Source: Paenibacillus sp. D2_2
GTDB taxonomy: Bacteria > Bacillota > Bacilli > Paenibacillales > Paenibacillaceae
Reading direction: 5' to 3'
Length of the DNA: 64,000 bases
Assembly: GCF_031199965.1 (NCBI RefSeq)
Contig: NZ_CP133605.1
Location: 5,437,001-5,501,000 of the forward strand
This document shows positions 28,727-37,574 of this stretch, piece after piece (the first letter of the stretch is position 1; each line of letters begins with the position of its first letter). Both the position numbers and the translations under genes were made by a program. A model generated the notes under the pieces. That model had not been told where the DNA came from, ran no database searches, and was given only the letters and a program-made list of their open reading frames with translations.

Positions 28727-29776
28727 TTAGCTCATCATTTTCTTGACCAGCTCTTTGTTCCGATCCTTGAGAAGCTCATTATGCGAAGAAACCATAGCGT
28801 ATCCGTCCGCTTCCGGTTCAATGAACTGCTTCGCCTTATTTACCGCGTTAGCCGCATCCTGGAAGGCACCTAAGATTAGATGCAGTTTGCCTTCATGCTT
28901 CAAAATGTCGCCTGCCGCATACAGGCCCGGTACGGAAGATTCGCTATTCGGCGTGCCAGCGATATAATACTCGTCGGCAATTTCGATTTTGAGATCACTG
29001 TTTTCCAGCAATGTCATATCACGCTCGTAGCCATGATTGATGATGACATCGTCCACGTACAGCTCCATGACCTCGCCAGTCTGATGATGAGTCAGCTCGA
29101 CACGTTCAATAACTTCGCGATCTTCGCGGGCATGCAGCTTTGTAATGGAAGTGTGGAACAAACATTCCACCGAACTACCTAACAGATGGCCCACCGAGGC
29201 TTCATGTCCATTCAGTGTATCCTTGCGGTAAGAGACATACACTTTCTTGGCTATGGGCTCAAGTTCATTGGCCCAATCGATAGCCGCATTACCTCCGCCA
29301 GAAATAATCACCGTCTTATCCTTAAACTGTCTCAGCGATTTCACTGTGTAATGCAGATTGCTGACTTCAAAACGGCTTGCTCCTGCAATGTCCAGCTTCT
29401 GGGGATTTAATATACCACCGCCAACAGCTACGATAACCGTCTTGGACAAATGGATGTGGCCCGAGCTTCCATGCAGCTCGAAAATACTATCTTCACGGCG
29501 CGTAATGGACTCGATTTTCTCGTTCAGCACGACTTCAGGGCTAAACGTCAGTCCCTGCTGCACCAGCTGCTCAATAAGCTTGGCGCCGGTAACTGGCGTC
29601 ATTCCACCGACATCCCAGATCATTTTCTCTGGATACACATGGACTTTGCCACCCAGTTCAGGTTGAAATTCAATGATTTTCGTCTTCATTTCTCTTAACC
29701 CGCTATAAAAAGCGGAGTACAGTCCGGCAGGTCCTCCACCGACTACCGTCAAATCGAAAATTTCTTCCTGGTCCAT
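28727..29776 (-). CDS. Ferredoxin/flavodoxin-NADP reductase, thioredoxin-reductase-like (YcgT/YumC type)
   Basis: The 349-residue intact protein has an FAD-binding motif LTVVGGGPAGLYSAFYSGLR, a central NAD(P)-binding motif VIISGGGNAAIDWA, and the C-terminal GLYAAGDILKHEGK block. It lacks the CxxC active site of thioredoxin reductase, as expected for YumC/YcgT ferredoxin-NADP reductases. In Bacillus, YcgT is iron-repressed. Here a Fur box lies at 29815-29829 and the gene is divergent from a siderophore transporter, so it probably supplies electrons for releasing iron from imported siderophores. Confidence 0.92.
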   Translation of the reverse strand: MDQEEIFDLTVVGGGPAGLYSAFYSGLREMKTKIIEFQPELGGKVHVYPEKMIWDVGGMTPVTGAKLIEQLVQQGLTFSPEVVLNEKIESITRREDSIFELHGSSGHIHLSKTVIVAVGGGILNPQKLDIAGASRFEVSNLHYTVKSLRQFKDKTVIISGGGNAAIDWANELEPIAKKVYVSYRKDTLNGHEASVGHLLGSSVECLFHTSITKLHAREDREVIERVELTHHQTGEVMELYVDDVIINHGYERDMTLLENSDLKIEIADEYYIAGTPNSESSVPGLYAAGDILKHEGKLHLILGAFQDAANAVNKAKQFIEPEADGYAMVSSHNELLKDRNKELVKKMMS

Positions 29777-29814
29777 TCCCGCTCGCTCCTCAAAATTTAT
29801 TGTAAATATTTAAT

Positions 29815-29829
29815 TGATAACAATTCTCA
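29815..29829 (-). promoter_or_regulatory. Fur box upstream of the reductase gene
   Basis: TGATAACAATTCTCA matches 12 of 14 informative positions of the Bacillus 7-1-7 Fur box TGATAAT-N-ATTATCA. It lies 39 bases before the reductase start codon. An overlapping TGAGAATGAGAAT run on the other strand may extend it. Confidence 0.65.
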
Positions 29830-29876
29830 TTCTCATTAAGAATATACATGTGTTTTTCCCTATTTTCAAGATTCTG

Positions 29877-29905
29877 TTGACATTTTATCTAAGTCACCTT
29901 ATCCT
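29877..29905 (+). promoter_or_regulatory. Probable sigma-A promoter of the siderophore ABC operon
   Basis: TTGACA (29877-29882) and TATCCT (29900-29905) have a 17-base spacer. The Fur box at 29918-29932 covers the expected start of transcription, a simple iron-repression layout. Confidence 0.55.
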
Positions 29906-29917
29906 TTTTATTGATAT

Positions 29918-29932
29918 TGAGAATCATTTTCA
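29918..29932 (+). promoter_or_regulatory. Fur box upstream of the siderophore ABC operon
   Basis: TGAGAATCATTTTCA matches the 7-1-7 Fur consensus TGATAAT-N-ATTATCA at 12 of 14 positions. It lies just after the -10 element and 63 bases before the first gene of the importer operon. Confidence 0.75.
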
Positions 29933-29994
29933 ATCCAGTTTGAAGTTTATCTCAGATCTTCTTTAAATTTACGGGATATATAAGGAGGCAAGTC

Positions 29995-30780
29995 ATGGTC
30001 CGGCTGTACACTAGCGAATTAAACATTGGATATGGCGAACGCTCAATTGTCAAAAATCTCAGCGTTAGCATTCCCGATAAAAAAATTACCGCAATCATCG
30101 GTTCCAACGGATGCGGCAAATCCACGCTGCTAAAAGCGATCACCCGTATCATTCCGCATCAGGCCGGGACAGTGATTCTCGACGGCCAAAACATCGTCAA
30201 GGAAAATACGAAGCAGTTGGCGAGGAAAATGGCCATTCTTCCACAATCGCCTGAAAGTGCAGCGGGACTGACGGTGGGCGAGCTGGTATCTTACGGACGT
30301 TTTCCTTATCAAAAGGGGTTCGGACGCCTGACAGCCAGGGATTATGAAGTGATTGACTGGGCCCTGGAGGAAACAGGAACCAAGGATTATAAATTCCGTT
30401 CGGTGGATACGCTCTCGGGCGGACAACGCCAGCGGGTATGGATTGCCATGGCGCTCGCTCAGGAAACAGATATCATTTTCCTCGACGAGCCAACTACCTA
30501 CCTCGATATGGCGCATCAGCTGGAAGTTCTGGAGCTATTAGAGAAGCTGAATCTGGAGCAGCAGCGAACCATCGTCATGGTACTACATGATATCAATCAA
30601 GCAGCACGTTTTGCCGATTACCTCATTGCGCTCAAGGATGGAGAGATTGTAAAGACAGGAAGCAGCGAGGAAGTCATCTGTCCAGAAGTTCTGGAACAGG
30701 TCTATCAAATCGATGCGGCCGTCGGACGCGACCCCCGGACAAATAAGCCGATGTGCATCACCTATAACCTAATCCGGTAA
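29995..30780 (+). CDS. Iron-siderophore ABC transporter ATP-binding protein (FecE/YusV-like)
   Basis: The 261-residue ATPase has Walker A GSNGCGKSTLL, Q loop LPQS, signature LSGGQRQR, Walker B IIFLDEPTTYLD and the switch His in LHDINQA. These place it in the FepC/FecE group that powers ferric-siderophore import. AAGGAGG precedes the ATG. It is first in a four-gene operon (ATPase, binding lipoprotein, two FecCD permeases) that begins behind a Fur box. The exact siderophore cannot be told from sequence. The frame is intact. Confidence 0.95.
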   Translation: MVRLYTSELNIGYGERSIVKNLSVSIPDKKITAIIGSNGCGKSTLLKAITRIIPHQAGTVILDGQNIVKENTKQLARKMAILPQSPESAAGLTVGELVSYGRFPYQKGFGRLTARDYEVIDWALEETGTKDYKFRSVDTLSGGQRQRVWIAMALAQETDIIFLDEPTTYLDMAHQLEVLELLEKLNLEQQRTIVMVLHDINQAARFADYLIALKDGEIVKTGSSEEVICPEVLEQVYQIDAAVGRDPRTNKPMCITYNLIR

Positions 30781-30819
30781 CGGACAGATTCTATAAAACC
30801 CTAAAGGAGAAATTCCATC

Positions 30820-31758
30820 ATGAAAAAAGCATATTTCCCACTTTTATTATGTCTCATCCTGATCCTAAGCGCATGTGGCAATAAACAAGCTAGCGAGTCG
30901 TCCAGTGGAACAGCGGCAGGAAACGCAGCCGCCGAGGACACCAAACCTCAAACGATCACTTACCAATCGGAAAATGGCCCTGTCGAGGTCCCAGCCAATC
31001 CAAAACGCGTTGTCGTTCTGTCGTCGTTCACCGGTAATGTACTGTCACTGGGTGTCAACCTTGTCGGCGTCGATTCTTGGTCAAAGACGAACCCTAACTT
31101 TCAAGATAAGTTAAAGGATGTGCAGGAGGTATCTGACGAGAATCTGGAAAAGATCATTGAACTGAATCCGGACCTGATTATCGGCCTGTCCAATACGAAA
31201 AATATTGATAAGCTGAAGCAAATTGCTCCAACTGTTACCTTTACGTATGGAAAAGTGGATTATTTGACGCAGCATCTGGAGATTGGCAAACTACTTAATA
31301 AAGAAAAGAGGCTCAAGCCTGGATCGATAGCTTCAAACAACGGGCGGAAAAGCGGCGAAGAGATCAAAGCCAAAATCGGTGAAAATGCTACAGTATCCGT
31401 TATCGAAAGCTTTGACAAGCAGTTGTACGTCTTTGGCGACAATTGGGCACGCGGCACTGAAATCCTGTATCAACAAATGAAGCTGAAAATGCCGGAAAAA
31501 GTGAAGGCTTCCGCTTTGAAAGAAGGTTATTACGCCTTGTCTCCGGAAGTGCTGCCTGAATTCGCAGGTGATTATGTGATCTTCAGTAAAAATAATGACG
31601 CGGACAATTCATTCGAAAATACCGAGACCTATAAAAATATCCCTGCCGTCAAAAACAATCATGTTTTCGTTGCCGACGCCAAAGCGTTCTACTTCAACGA
31701 TGCTCTAACGCTGGATTATCAGCTCGATTTCTTTATTAAACATTTTCTCGGGAAGTAA
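30820..31758 (+). CDS. Siderophore-binding lipoprotein with a hidden compensated frameshift
   Basis: The 312-residue lipoprotein has a lipobox LILSACGNK and the periplasmic-binding fold of the FecB/FhuD group: NPKRVVVLSSFTGNVLSLGVNLVGVDSW, then LNPDLIIGLS. Between about 31308 and 31352 the open frame gives a basic, unrelated run (RLKPGSIASNNGR), while the next frame gives the expected helix EAQAWIDSFKQRAEK. So one base is lost at the first point and two at the second, leaving the total frame open. Without this the helix joining the two lobes would be wrong. It delivers ferric siderophore to the permeases downstream. Confidence 0.9.
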   Translation: MKKAYFPLLLCLILILSACGNKQASESSSGTAAGNAAAEDTKPQTITYQSENGPVEVPANPKRVVVLSSFTGNVLSLGVNLVGVDSWSKTNPNFQDKLKDVQEVSDENLEKIIELNPDLIIGLSNTKNIDKLKQIAPTVTFTYGKVDYLTQHLEIGKLLNKEKRLKPGSIASNNGRKSGEEIKAKIGENATVSVIESFDKQLYVFGDNWARGTEILYQQMKLKMPEKVKASALKEGYYALSPEVLPEFAGDYVIFSKNNDADNSFENTETYKNIPAVKNNHVFVADAKAFYFNDALTLDYQLDFFIKHFLGK

Positions 31759-31764
31759 TGTGTA

Positions 31765-32772
31765 ATGAGCGAAAAAATCGAACGCATCCCTTTTACCTAT
31801 AAATTCATCATGGCAGTCGTTTTCTTGATTGCAGTTTTCGTCCTTGCGATGGTGTTAGGTGCGGCAGACACCTCGATGAAGGATGTATGGTTTGCTTTAA
31901 CAAGCAGCCAAAGTGGCGAGAAATTGACGATGCTTCGTGAAATCCGCCTGCCGCGTGAGATTGCGGCAATCTTCGTCGGAGCGGCCCTGGCCGTCTCCGG
32001 CGCTATCATGCAGGGAATGACCCGTAATCCGCTGGCTGATCCCGGCCTGCTCGGACTAACGGCCGGTGCGAATGCCGCGCTTGCCGTAACAGTTGCCTTT
32101 CTACCTGCAGTCAACTACTTTGGCCTGATGGTGGCTTGTTTTATCGGTGCAGCTGTCGGTGCGGCTCTCGTATTCGGAATCAGTGCCATCAAAAGGGGCG
32201 GCTTCTCGCCGTTGCGTATCGTGCTGGCAGGCGCCGCCATCTCAGCTTTTCTGTATGCTGTGGCGGATGGCGTCGGCATTACCTTCAAAATTTCCAAAGA
32301 TGTATCTATGTGGACATTAGGCGGTCTGATCGGAACCAACTGGGCGCAGCTTCAGGTCATCGTGCCATTCATCGTCATCGGTATCATCCTGGCAATTTGC
32401 CTGTCCAAACAATTGACGATTCTTAGCCTTAGCGAAGAAGTCGCCGTCGGCCTCGGACAGAAAACTACCCGGATTAAGACTATTTTGTTTATCGTCACCG
32501 TTCTGCTGGCAGGGGCTTCCGTTGCCTTGGTCGGCAGCTTGACCTTTATCGGACTCATGATTCCGCATATTGTACGAGCCATTGTCGGCACGGATTATCG
32601 GTTCGCCATTCCAATGTCCGCACTCGCCGGTGCCTCGTTTATGCTGCTCGCCGACACGTTGGCTCGGACCATCAGCGCTCCTTATGAAGCGCCTGTGGCA
32701 GCCATCGTCGCCGCGCTGGGTCTGCCATTCTTCCTCATCATCGTGCGTAAAGGAGGGAAGGCATTCTCATGA
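31765..32772 (+). CDS. Iron-siderophore ABC permease, FecCD family (first)
   Basis: The 335-residue protein has about ten transmembrane helices and the FecCD markers LREIRLPREIAAIFVGAALAVSGAIMQGMTRNPLADPGLLG near the N terminus and TFIGLMIPHIVRAIVG near the C terminus, the loop that contacts the ATPase. It starts 6 bases after the binding-protein stop and overlaps the second permease by 4 bases (ATGA). The two permeases form a heterodimeric channel for ferric siderophores. The frame is intact. Confidence 0.95.
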   Translation: MSEKIERIPFTYKFIMAVVFLIAVFVLAMVLGAADTSMKDVWFALTSSQSGEKLTMLREIRLPREIAAIFVGAALAVSGAIMQGMTRNPLADPGLLGLTAGANAALAVTVAFLPAVNYFGLMVACFIGAAVGAALVFGISAIKRGGFSPLRIVLAGAAISAFLYAVADGVGITFKISKDVSMWTLGGLIGTNWAQLQVIVPFIVIGIILAICLSKQLTILSLSEEVAVGLGQKTTRIKTILFIVTVLLAGASVALVGSLTFIGLMIPHIVRAIVGTDYRFAIPMSALAGASFMLLADTLARTISAPYEAPVAAIVAALGLPFFLIIVRKGGKAFS

Positions 32773-33776
32773 TTCATCCGTCTCTTATCAGGAAACAGCG
32801 GCTGATTTTGCTGGCCCTGCTTATCCTTATCACGCTGACCTCCATTATCAGTATGGGAATGGGATACTCCTCCCTGTCCTTTGATCGGCTTATACCAACC
32901 TTGCTTGGAAAAGGAACGTTCAAAGAACATTTCGTCCTGTTCGACGTACGTCTGCCGCGGATTATCATCACACTGCTGGCAGGCATGGCATTAGCCTTGT
33001 CGGGCTCAATTCTGCAAGGAATTACCCGTAATGATCTCGCCGATCCGGGCATTATAGGCATCAACTCCGGCGCAGGTGTGGCGGTGGCGCTATTTTTCCT
33101 GTTTGCCCCTATTGATGCCGGTTCGTTTATTTATTTACTCCCGGTGGTGGCTTTTGTGGGAGCACTTGTAACCTCCTGCTTGATTTACATTTTTTCATAC
33201 AGCCGGACAGCTGGCATGCAACCGATACGATTGGTGCTGATGGGTGTAGGGTTCTCCATGGCCCTCTCTGGCGTGATGGTTGTGCTGATCTCTTCCGCTG
33301 AGCGGGAAAAAGTCGATTTCATCTCCAAGTGGCTCGCAGGCAACGTCTGGGGAACGGACTGGCCTTTTATCTTGGCTCTTGCGCCTTGGCTTGCTGTTCT
33401 TATTCCGTTTACACTTTACAAAGCTAATCGGCTGAACTTGCTGTCACTAAGCGATCCTGTAGCGGTCGGGGTAGGCCTATCGCTGAACAAAGAGCGGGTC
33501 GTACTCCTGCTAACAGCCGTAGCGCTCGCGGCCTCCGCCGTGTCCGTTACGGGCGGAATTGCATTTGTCGGGCTGATGGCACCTCATATCGCCAAAGCTC
33601 TAGTCGGACCTCGGAATCAGCTGTTTATTCCTGTAGCCATATTAATCGGAGGCTGGCTGCTCGTACTCGCCGACACCATCGGACGCCAGGTTGCCGATCC
33701 GGACGGACTAGCCGCTGGTATCGTAGTTGCTCTCATTGGCGCACCTTATTTTATTTATTTGTTGTTGAAGAAATAA
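32769..33776 (+). CDS. Iron-siderophore ABC permease, FecCD family (second)
   Basis: The 335-residue FecCD permease has VRLPRIIITLLAGMALALSGSILQGITRNDLADPGIIG and AFVGLMAPHIAKALVG. It is the partner of the preceding permease, with a 4-base overlap. A strong terminator follows, so it is the last gene of the iron operon. The frame is intact. Confidence 0.95.
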   Translation: MIHPSLIRKQRLILLALLILITLTSIISMGMGYSSLSFDRLIPTLLGKGTFKEHFVLFDVRLPRIIITLLAGMALALSGSILQGITRNDLADPGIIGINSGAGVAVALFFLFAPIDAGSFIYLLPVVAFVGALVTSCLIYIFSYSRTAGMQPIRLVLMGVGFSMALSGVMVVLISSAEREKVDFISKWLAGNVWGTDWPFILALAPWLAVLIPFTLYKANRLNLLSLSDPVAVGVGLSLNKERVVLLLTAVALAASAVSVTGGIAFVGLMAPHIAKALVGPRNQLFIPVAILIGGWLLVLADTIGRQVADPDGLAAGIVVALIGAPYFIYLLLKK

Positions 33777-33796
33777 GAGGCTTCGTTCATAGAAAA

Positions 33797-33836
33797 AACC
33801 CAAGCAGCGGAACGATCCGCAGGATGCTTGGGTTTT
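33797..33836 (+). terminator. Terminator of the siderophore operon
   Basis: AACCCAAGCA (33797-33806) and TGCTTGGGTT (33825-33834) form a perfect 10-base-pair stem with an inner GCGG/CCGC stem, followed by TTCTTG. It can act in both directions. Confidence 0.85.
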
Positions 33837-33858
33837 CTTGAATTTATGCGATTACTAC

Positions 33859-34032
33859 TTACTGCTTTTTTCTATTGAACAATAAGATGATCGCAGCTAA
33901 AACTCCCATTCCCGCACCACCAAAAAGACTAATAAGCCTGTCCATACTGCCGGTAACCCCATACAAAATTGCGTTTACAACCGACGAAGCTGTGCAAAGT
34001 ATCAATATCCATTTTAATACTTTATTCATCAT
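33859..34032 (-). CDS. Small two-helix membrane protein in the ABC exporter operon
   Basis: The 57-residue protein has two hydrophobic segments (about 5-25 and 33-52) and ends in RKKQ. It is not a family I recognise. ATG at 34032 was chosen because AGGAGAG lies 7 bases upstream; the longer frame reaching 34056 lacks a ribosome site. It follows the ABC permease directly and is last in the operon of two-component system, ABC ATPase and permease, so it may be an accessory or small immunity-type membrane subunit. Confidence 0.6.
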   Translation of the reverse strand: MMNKVLKWILILCTASSVVNAILYGVTGSMDRLISLFGGAGMGVLAAIILLFNRKKQ

Positions 34033-34055
34033 CGTGATCTCTCCTCTCACTTCCA

Positions 34056-34760
34056 TTATTTAAGCACGTCAACATGCTCAATGTTACGAATCGACATGTA
34101 CGCGATGGCTGCACCGAGAAGTGCTAACCCGATCGGTATCGCAATGATAGAGTATAAGGTGAAGCTGCCGGTGTTCTGGCAGACAATTCCGACGACAATA
34201 AGCGATGATACGATAGTAGCCGCGCCTGAATGCTTGCGCATACCAAAGTATAGCGGTATCAGACTTAAGAAGCTGGTTGCTAACGCGCTCATTATGACCT
34301 TCAACAGCAATTTTCCTGCAATAGACCATGTGAACTGATCCGGAATAACAGATGCGAACAAATTCAATACATAAAATCCTATGCCAACAAACAGATTGGT
34401 TACAATATCCGCAACTAACGTAAACAGAACTATAACGAGCAACTTGGCCGCAATGAGTTTCTTACGATTGATGGGGTACATGAACAGCACAGTGATTGAT
34501 TTGTTACGGAACTCGTCAATGATAAGTCGGGAAATGAGCACCGACGCAAACACAATATATGTCGCCCGAGCAAACGTATCAATGGTAGAGTACGCCGTGT
34601 CATAACTCGGAAAGAGATCTTTAAAATCCGCGATAAGGCTCATCATGCAAACGAAACCTAAGATCACGACGTTAGCGATCAGCGCTGCCCGAACATACGT
34701 CCCTATGCGAAACTTACGCATTTCCAGCTTCATCAGCTTAAGCAACGATGCCACCCCCAT
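34056..34760 (-). CDS. ABC-2 type exporter permease
   Basis: The 234-residue protein has six transmembrane helices, beginning after MKLEMRKF, a short amphipathic N-terminal helix common in BcrB/NatB-like ABC-2 permeases. The helix after RLIIDEFRNKSITVLFMYPINRKKLIAAK is typical of ABC-2 subunits. It overlaps the end of the ATPase gene by about 23 bases and lies downstream of a two-component pair. It probably exports or removes a membrane-active compound such as a peptide antibiotic. Substrate is inferred only from family. The frame is intact. Confidence 0.85.
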   Translation of the reverse strand: MGVASLLKLMKLEMRKFRIGTYVRAALIANVVILGFVCMMSLIADFKDLFPSYDTAYSTIDTFARATYIVFASVLISRLIIDEFRNKSITVLFMYPINRKKLIAAKLLVIVLFTLVADIVTNLFVGIGFYVLNLFASVIPDQFTWSIAGKLLLKVIMSALATSFLSLIPLYFGMRKHSGAATIVSSLIVVGIVCQNTGSFTLYSIIAIPIGLALLGAAIAYMSIRNIEHVDVLK

Positions 34761-35660
34761 TCAGGATAGACAGGAAATAATCCTCAAGCGATCCTTTTTC
34801 TTATGTACCGCTTCAATCGCCACATCGTGCAGTACCAAAGTCTTCATTAGCTCGTTTTGCGGAACGCTGCAGTCATAGATACGGATTTGGCCATCGTCAG
34901 TGATGCGGATATTAGATATATGTAAATGGTTTTCAAGCACATAAGCCGCTTTACTGCTATCCCCCGTCGTGATCTCGATATACTCGGTCGTTTGCTTGAC
35001 CACCTGCTCCATCGGAACCTCCTGCAGCAGCTTGCCGTTATTCATTACAGCGATTGTATCTGCAATCAACTCAATCTCACCAAGAATATGGCTAGAAATA
35101 AGCATCGTGATCCCGTATTGCTTGCTTAGCATTTTAAACAGATCACGAAGCTCCTTAATTCCTAAGGGATCAAGACCGTTAATTGGCTCATCTAGAATAA
35201 GCAACTCCGGTCTCGTCACAATCGCCCGCGCAATGCCAAGCCGCTGCTTCATCCCAAGAGAGAATTCCTTGACCAGTTTATTATCGATCGCCTTTAGGTT
35301 CACCAAATCAAGCGCCTCATCGATCGCCTTTTTGTTATGGTAGCCCATATATTCACAGTGCAGCTCCAAATTGTCCCGGGCCGTCAGCTTTTCATAAAAA
35401 ATCGGGGTTTCGATAATCGTGCCCATTCGTCCCAGCACCCGGTATGATGTATCGGTTAGTCGCTCGCCAAAAACTTCAATCTCACCTGCCGTCGGCTTTA
35501 CCAGGTTGGTAATCATCTTCATAACCGTTGTTTTACCCGCTCCGTTCGGACCAAGCATGCCGTATATTTCGCCTTGCTTGATATTCAGATTGACGTTCGA
35601 GACAACTTCCTTACCCCTGTAGGCCCGGGTCAGCTGTTTCGTTCTTACGATATGCGTCAT
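34738..35660 (-). CDS. ABC exporter ATP-binding protein (BcrA/NatA-like), frame interrupted near the end
   Basis: The ATPase has Walker A GPNGAGKTTVMK, Q loop, signature FSLGMKQR, Walker B LLILDEPINGLD and the switch His in SSHILGE. The open frame ends early at 34761, but a one-base loss near 34793 (AAGGA for AAGGGA) restores the usual tail GSLEDYFLSIL and a stop at 34738, giving 307 residues. It belongs to the bacitracin/lantibiotic-type group. Upstream lie three 11-base direct repeats at 35718-35746, likely bound by the response regulator encoded further upstream. Confidence 0.88.
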
Positions 35661-35717
35661 CGTTCCATGCCTCCTTCGTTCGTTACAGTTTAATTGTAAG
35701 CATCGAATTTGGCTTTT

Positions 35718-35746
35718 TTCTTACCCGATTCTTACAAATTTCTTAA
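35718..35746 (-). promoter_or_regulatory. Triple direct repeat, probable response-regulator site before the ABC ATPase
   Basis: On the minus strand TTAAGAA, GTAAGAA and GTAAGAA start exactly 11 bases apart. This spacing is standard for OmpR-family regulators. The block overlaps the 3' end of the histidine kinase gene and lies about 60 bases before the ABC ATPase start, so the two-component system likely switches on the exporter. Confidence 0.55.
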
Positions 35747-36683
35747 GTAACATAGGCGATTCGTCTGAGCTTAACGGTAAACACTGTTCTTTCGTAAGGC
35801 TTGCTATGGATGTGGATTGATCCTTCTTGGGCTTCTATCAACCTTTTCGTAATGGTTAGCCCCAGACCACTGCCCTGATACGATTTGTTGCGCGAATCCT
35901 CCAAAGTATACATCCGCTCGAACACCCGATCTTGATGCAGCTCATCGATTCCTTTGCCCCGGTCCCATACATCTACGTACACAAATTCATCGTCGCCTCG
36001 CAATGTTAATCCGACGGCCATTCCTTCCCCACCGTGCCCAATCGCATTGGAGATTAAATTGTTCAGAACACGGTCTAGTGCTTCCTCGTTCCCCACGCTA
36101 GCAGCGGCTTATCCGGAATCTGGATGGTGACCTCGAAGCCCCGAACTGTCAGCGTGTCGTAGAAGGTCAACATATTTCTTCCGCAAATATCGTTCATATG
36201 AATCCGAGAGAGCGGGATCAGTTTGTCCCCGGACTCAAGCCTTGCCAAATCGAAAAACTGGAGGATCAGATCCAATACCTCGTTGGCCTTGGCGTACACT
36301 TTGGACAACAGAACTTTTCTTCTTCCGCATCCATATCCGGGTCCAGACTGATTGTCTCAATATAACCAAGTACGACGGTAAGCGGCGTCTTCAAATCGTG
36401 TGAAATATTCGAGATCATTTTGCGCATGGACTGCTCCATCTTCAGGAAATCCGACGCCGTCTGTTGGTTGTGCTCCAGCAAATGATTGATTTCGATCAAG
36501 ACAGGGATCAATGCGCGATCATCCGTAAAAACAAGCAGCTTCTCGCTTGTTCCGCTGGCGATAATCTCCTGTCAGCCGGTTGTGAATTTGCTCCAAATTG
36601 GTACTTCTTGCTCGATAGGCGCGGTACTGGAAAGCAATCACTGCCATCAAAATAACGACGAGTACTGCTAAGGCGATCACCAT
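35743..36683 (-). CDS. Sensor histidine kinase, frame interrupted three times
   Basis: Joined, it is a kinase of about 314 residues with a single N-terminal transmembrane helix (MVIALAVLVVILMAVIAFQY) and almost no extracellular part. The HisKA domain has the His in SNISHDLKTPLT, and HATPase_c has NLISNAIGHG and GSGLGLTI. The breaks are near 36544 (one extra or two missing bases), 36317 (one A lost from a run) and 36097 (one lost). Such short kinases usually sense through an associated ABC exporter, and here the exporter genes follow. Start at 36683 overlaps the region of the regulator stop; GAAGGAC lies upstream. Confidence 0.8.
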
Positions 36684-36684
36684 A

Positions 36685-37401
36685 TCATTGTCCTTCCCAC
36701 TTGTAGCCGATGCCCCACAACGTCTTGATATAACGGGGCTCGGACGGCTGATCCTCGATTTTTTCACGTAAGCGGCGAATATGAACGTTGATTACGTTCT
36801 CGTCGCCATAATATTCGTCATTCCATATAAAACCGTACAGCTGTGCCTTGGTGAACACACGATTCGGGTTCGTAACGAACAGCTTCAGGATTTCGAACTC
36901 TTTGGCCGTCAGCTTTAGATCGGTACCTTGCTTTGAAGCCAAATAATTGTCCAGATCAATACGTAGGTCACCGAAAGTCAATACTTTAGACGCTGAAGAC
37001 GCCTGATCTGCAGCAGCCAATCTAGAATTTGAATATGTAGTAGCCCGGCGAATTGACGCTTTAATCCGGGCAGAAATTTCAATAAGAGAAAATGGCTTTG
37101 CTATGTAATCATCGGCACCGAAGCCTAGCCCGATTGCCTTATCGACGTCACTATCCTTGGCCGACATAATAAGGATCGGCACCGAGCTATTTTCCCGGAT
37201 TAGCTTAATCACCTCGATACCATCCAACTTCGGCATCATAATATCGACTATAACGAGGTCGAAGGCACTTTGCCGAAACAGGGTAACCCCGTCCAGTCCA
37301 TTAAACGCCGCTGAGACGTTATAGCCTTCTTTGACCAGGTAATTCCGCAGCATTTCAACGATCTGCGTATCGTCCTCAATCAACAAAATGTTATATGGCA
37401 T
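36685..37401 (-). CDS. OmpR-family response regulator
   Basis: The 238-residue regulator has a receiver domain with D10-D11, phosphoacceptor D53 in LVIVDIMMP and Lys in YIAKPF, then a winged-helix output domain ending KTLWGIGYKWEG. GGAGGGGAG precedes the ATG. The kinase gene follows at once, then ABC ATPase, permease and a small membrane protein, all on the same strand. By context it senses a membrane-active compound and induces the exporter. The frame is intact. Confidence 0.94.
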   Translation of the reverse strand: MPYNILLIEDDTQIVEMLRNYLVKEGYNVSAAFNGLDGVTLFRQSAFDLVIVDIMMPKLDGIEVIKLIRENSSVPILIMSAKDSDVDKAIGLGFGADDYIAKPFSLIEISARIKASIRRATTYSNSRLAAADQASSASKVLTFGDLRIDLDNYLASKQGTDLKLTAKEFEILKLFVTNPNRVFTKAQLYGFIWNDEYYGDENVINVHIRRLREKIEDQPSEPRYIKTLWGIGYKWEGQ

Positions 37402-37574
37402 GTCGTTCTCCCCTCCAATACTGAAAATTATAGCCCGGGTAGATAGAATGCATAGGCTTTACTAAAAACGATCATGGATTGTAGACGTTAGGCCATGCAT
37501 TGTTCCCTCTCAATGAATAACCTAGCTTATAGCTTTACTCTCCACATTTATCTGGAAAGAAGCGAGGTTAACCC

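Noticed and set aside
30130..30516. Long minus-strand frame opposite the siderophore ATPase
   Set aside because: The plus strand carries all ABC ATPase motifs; the minus frame has none.
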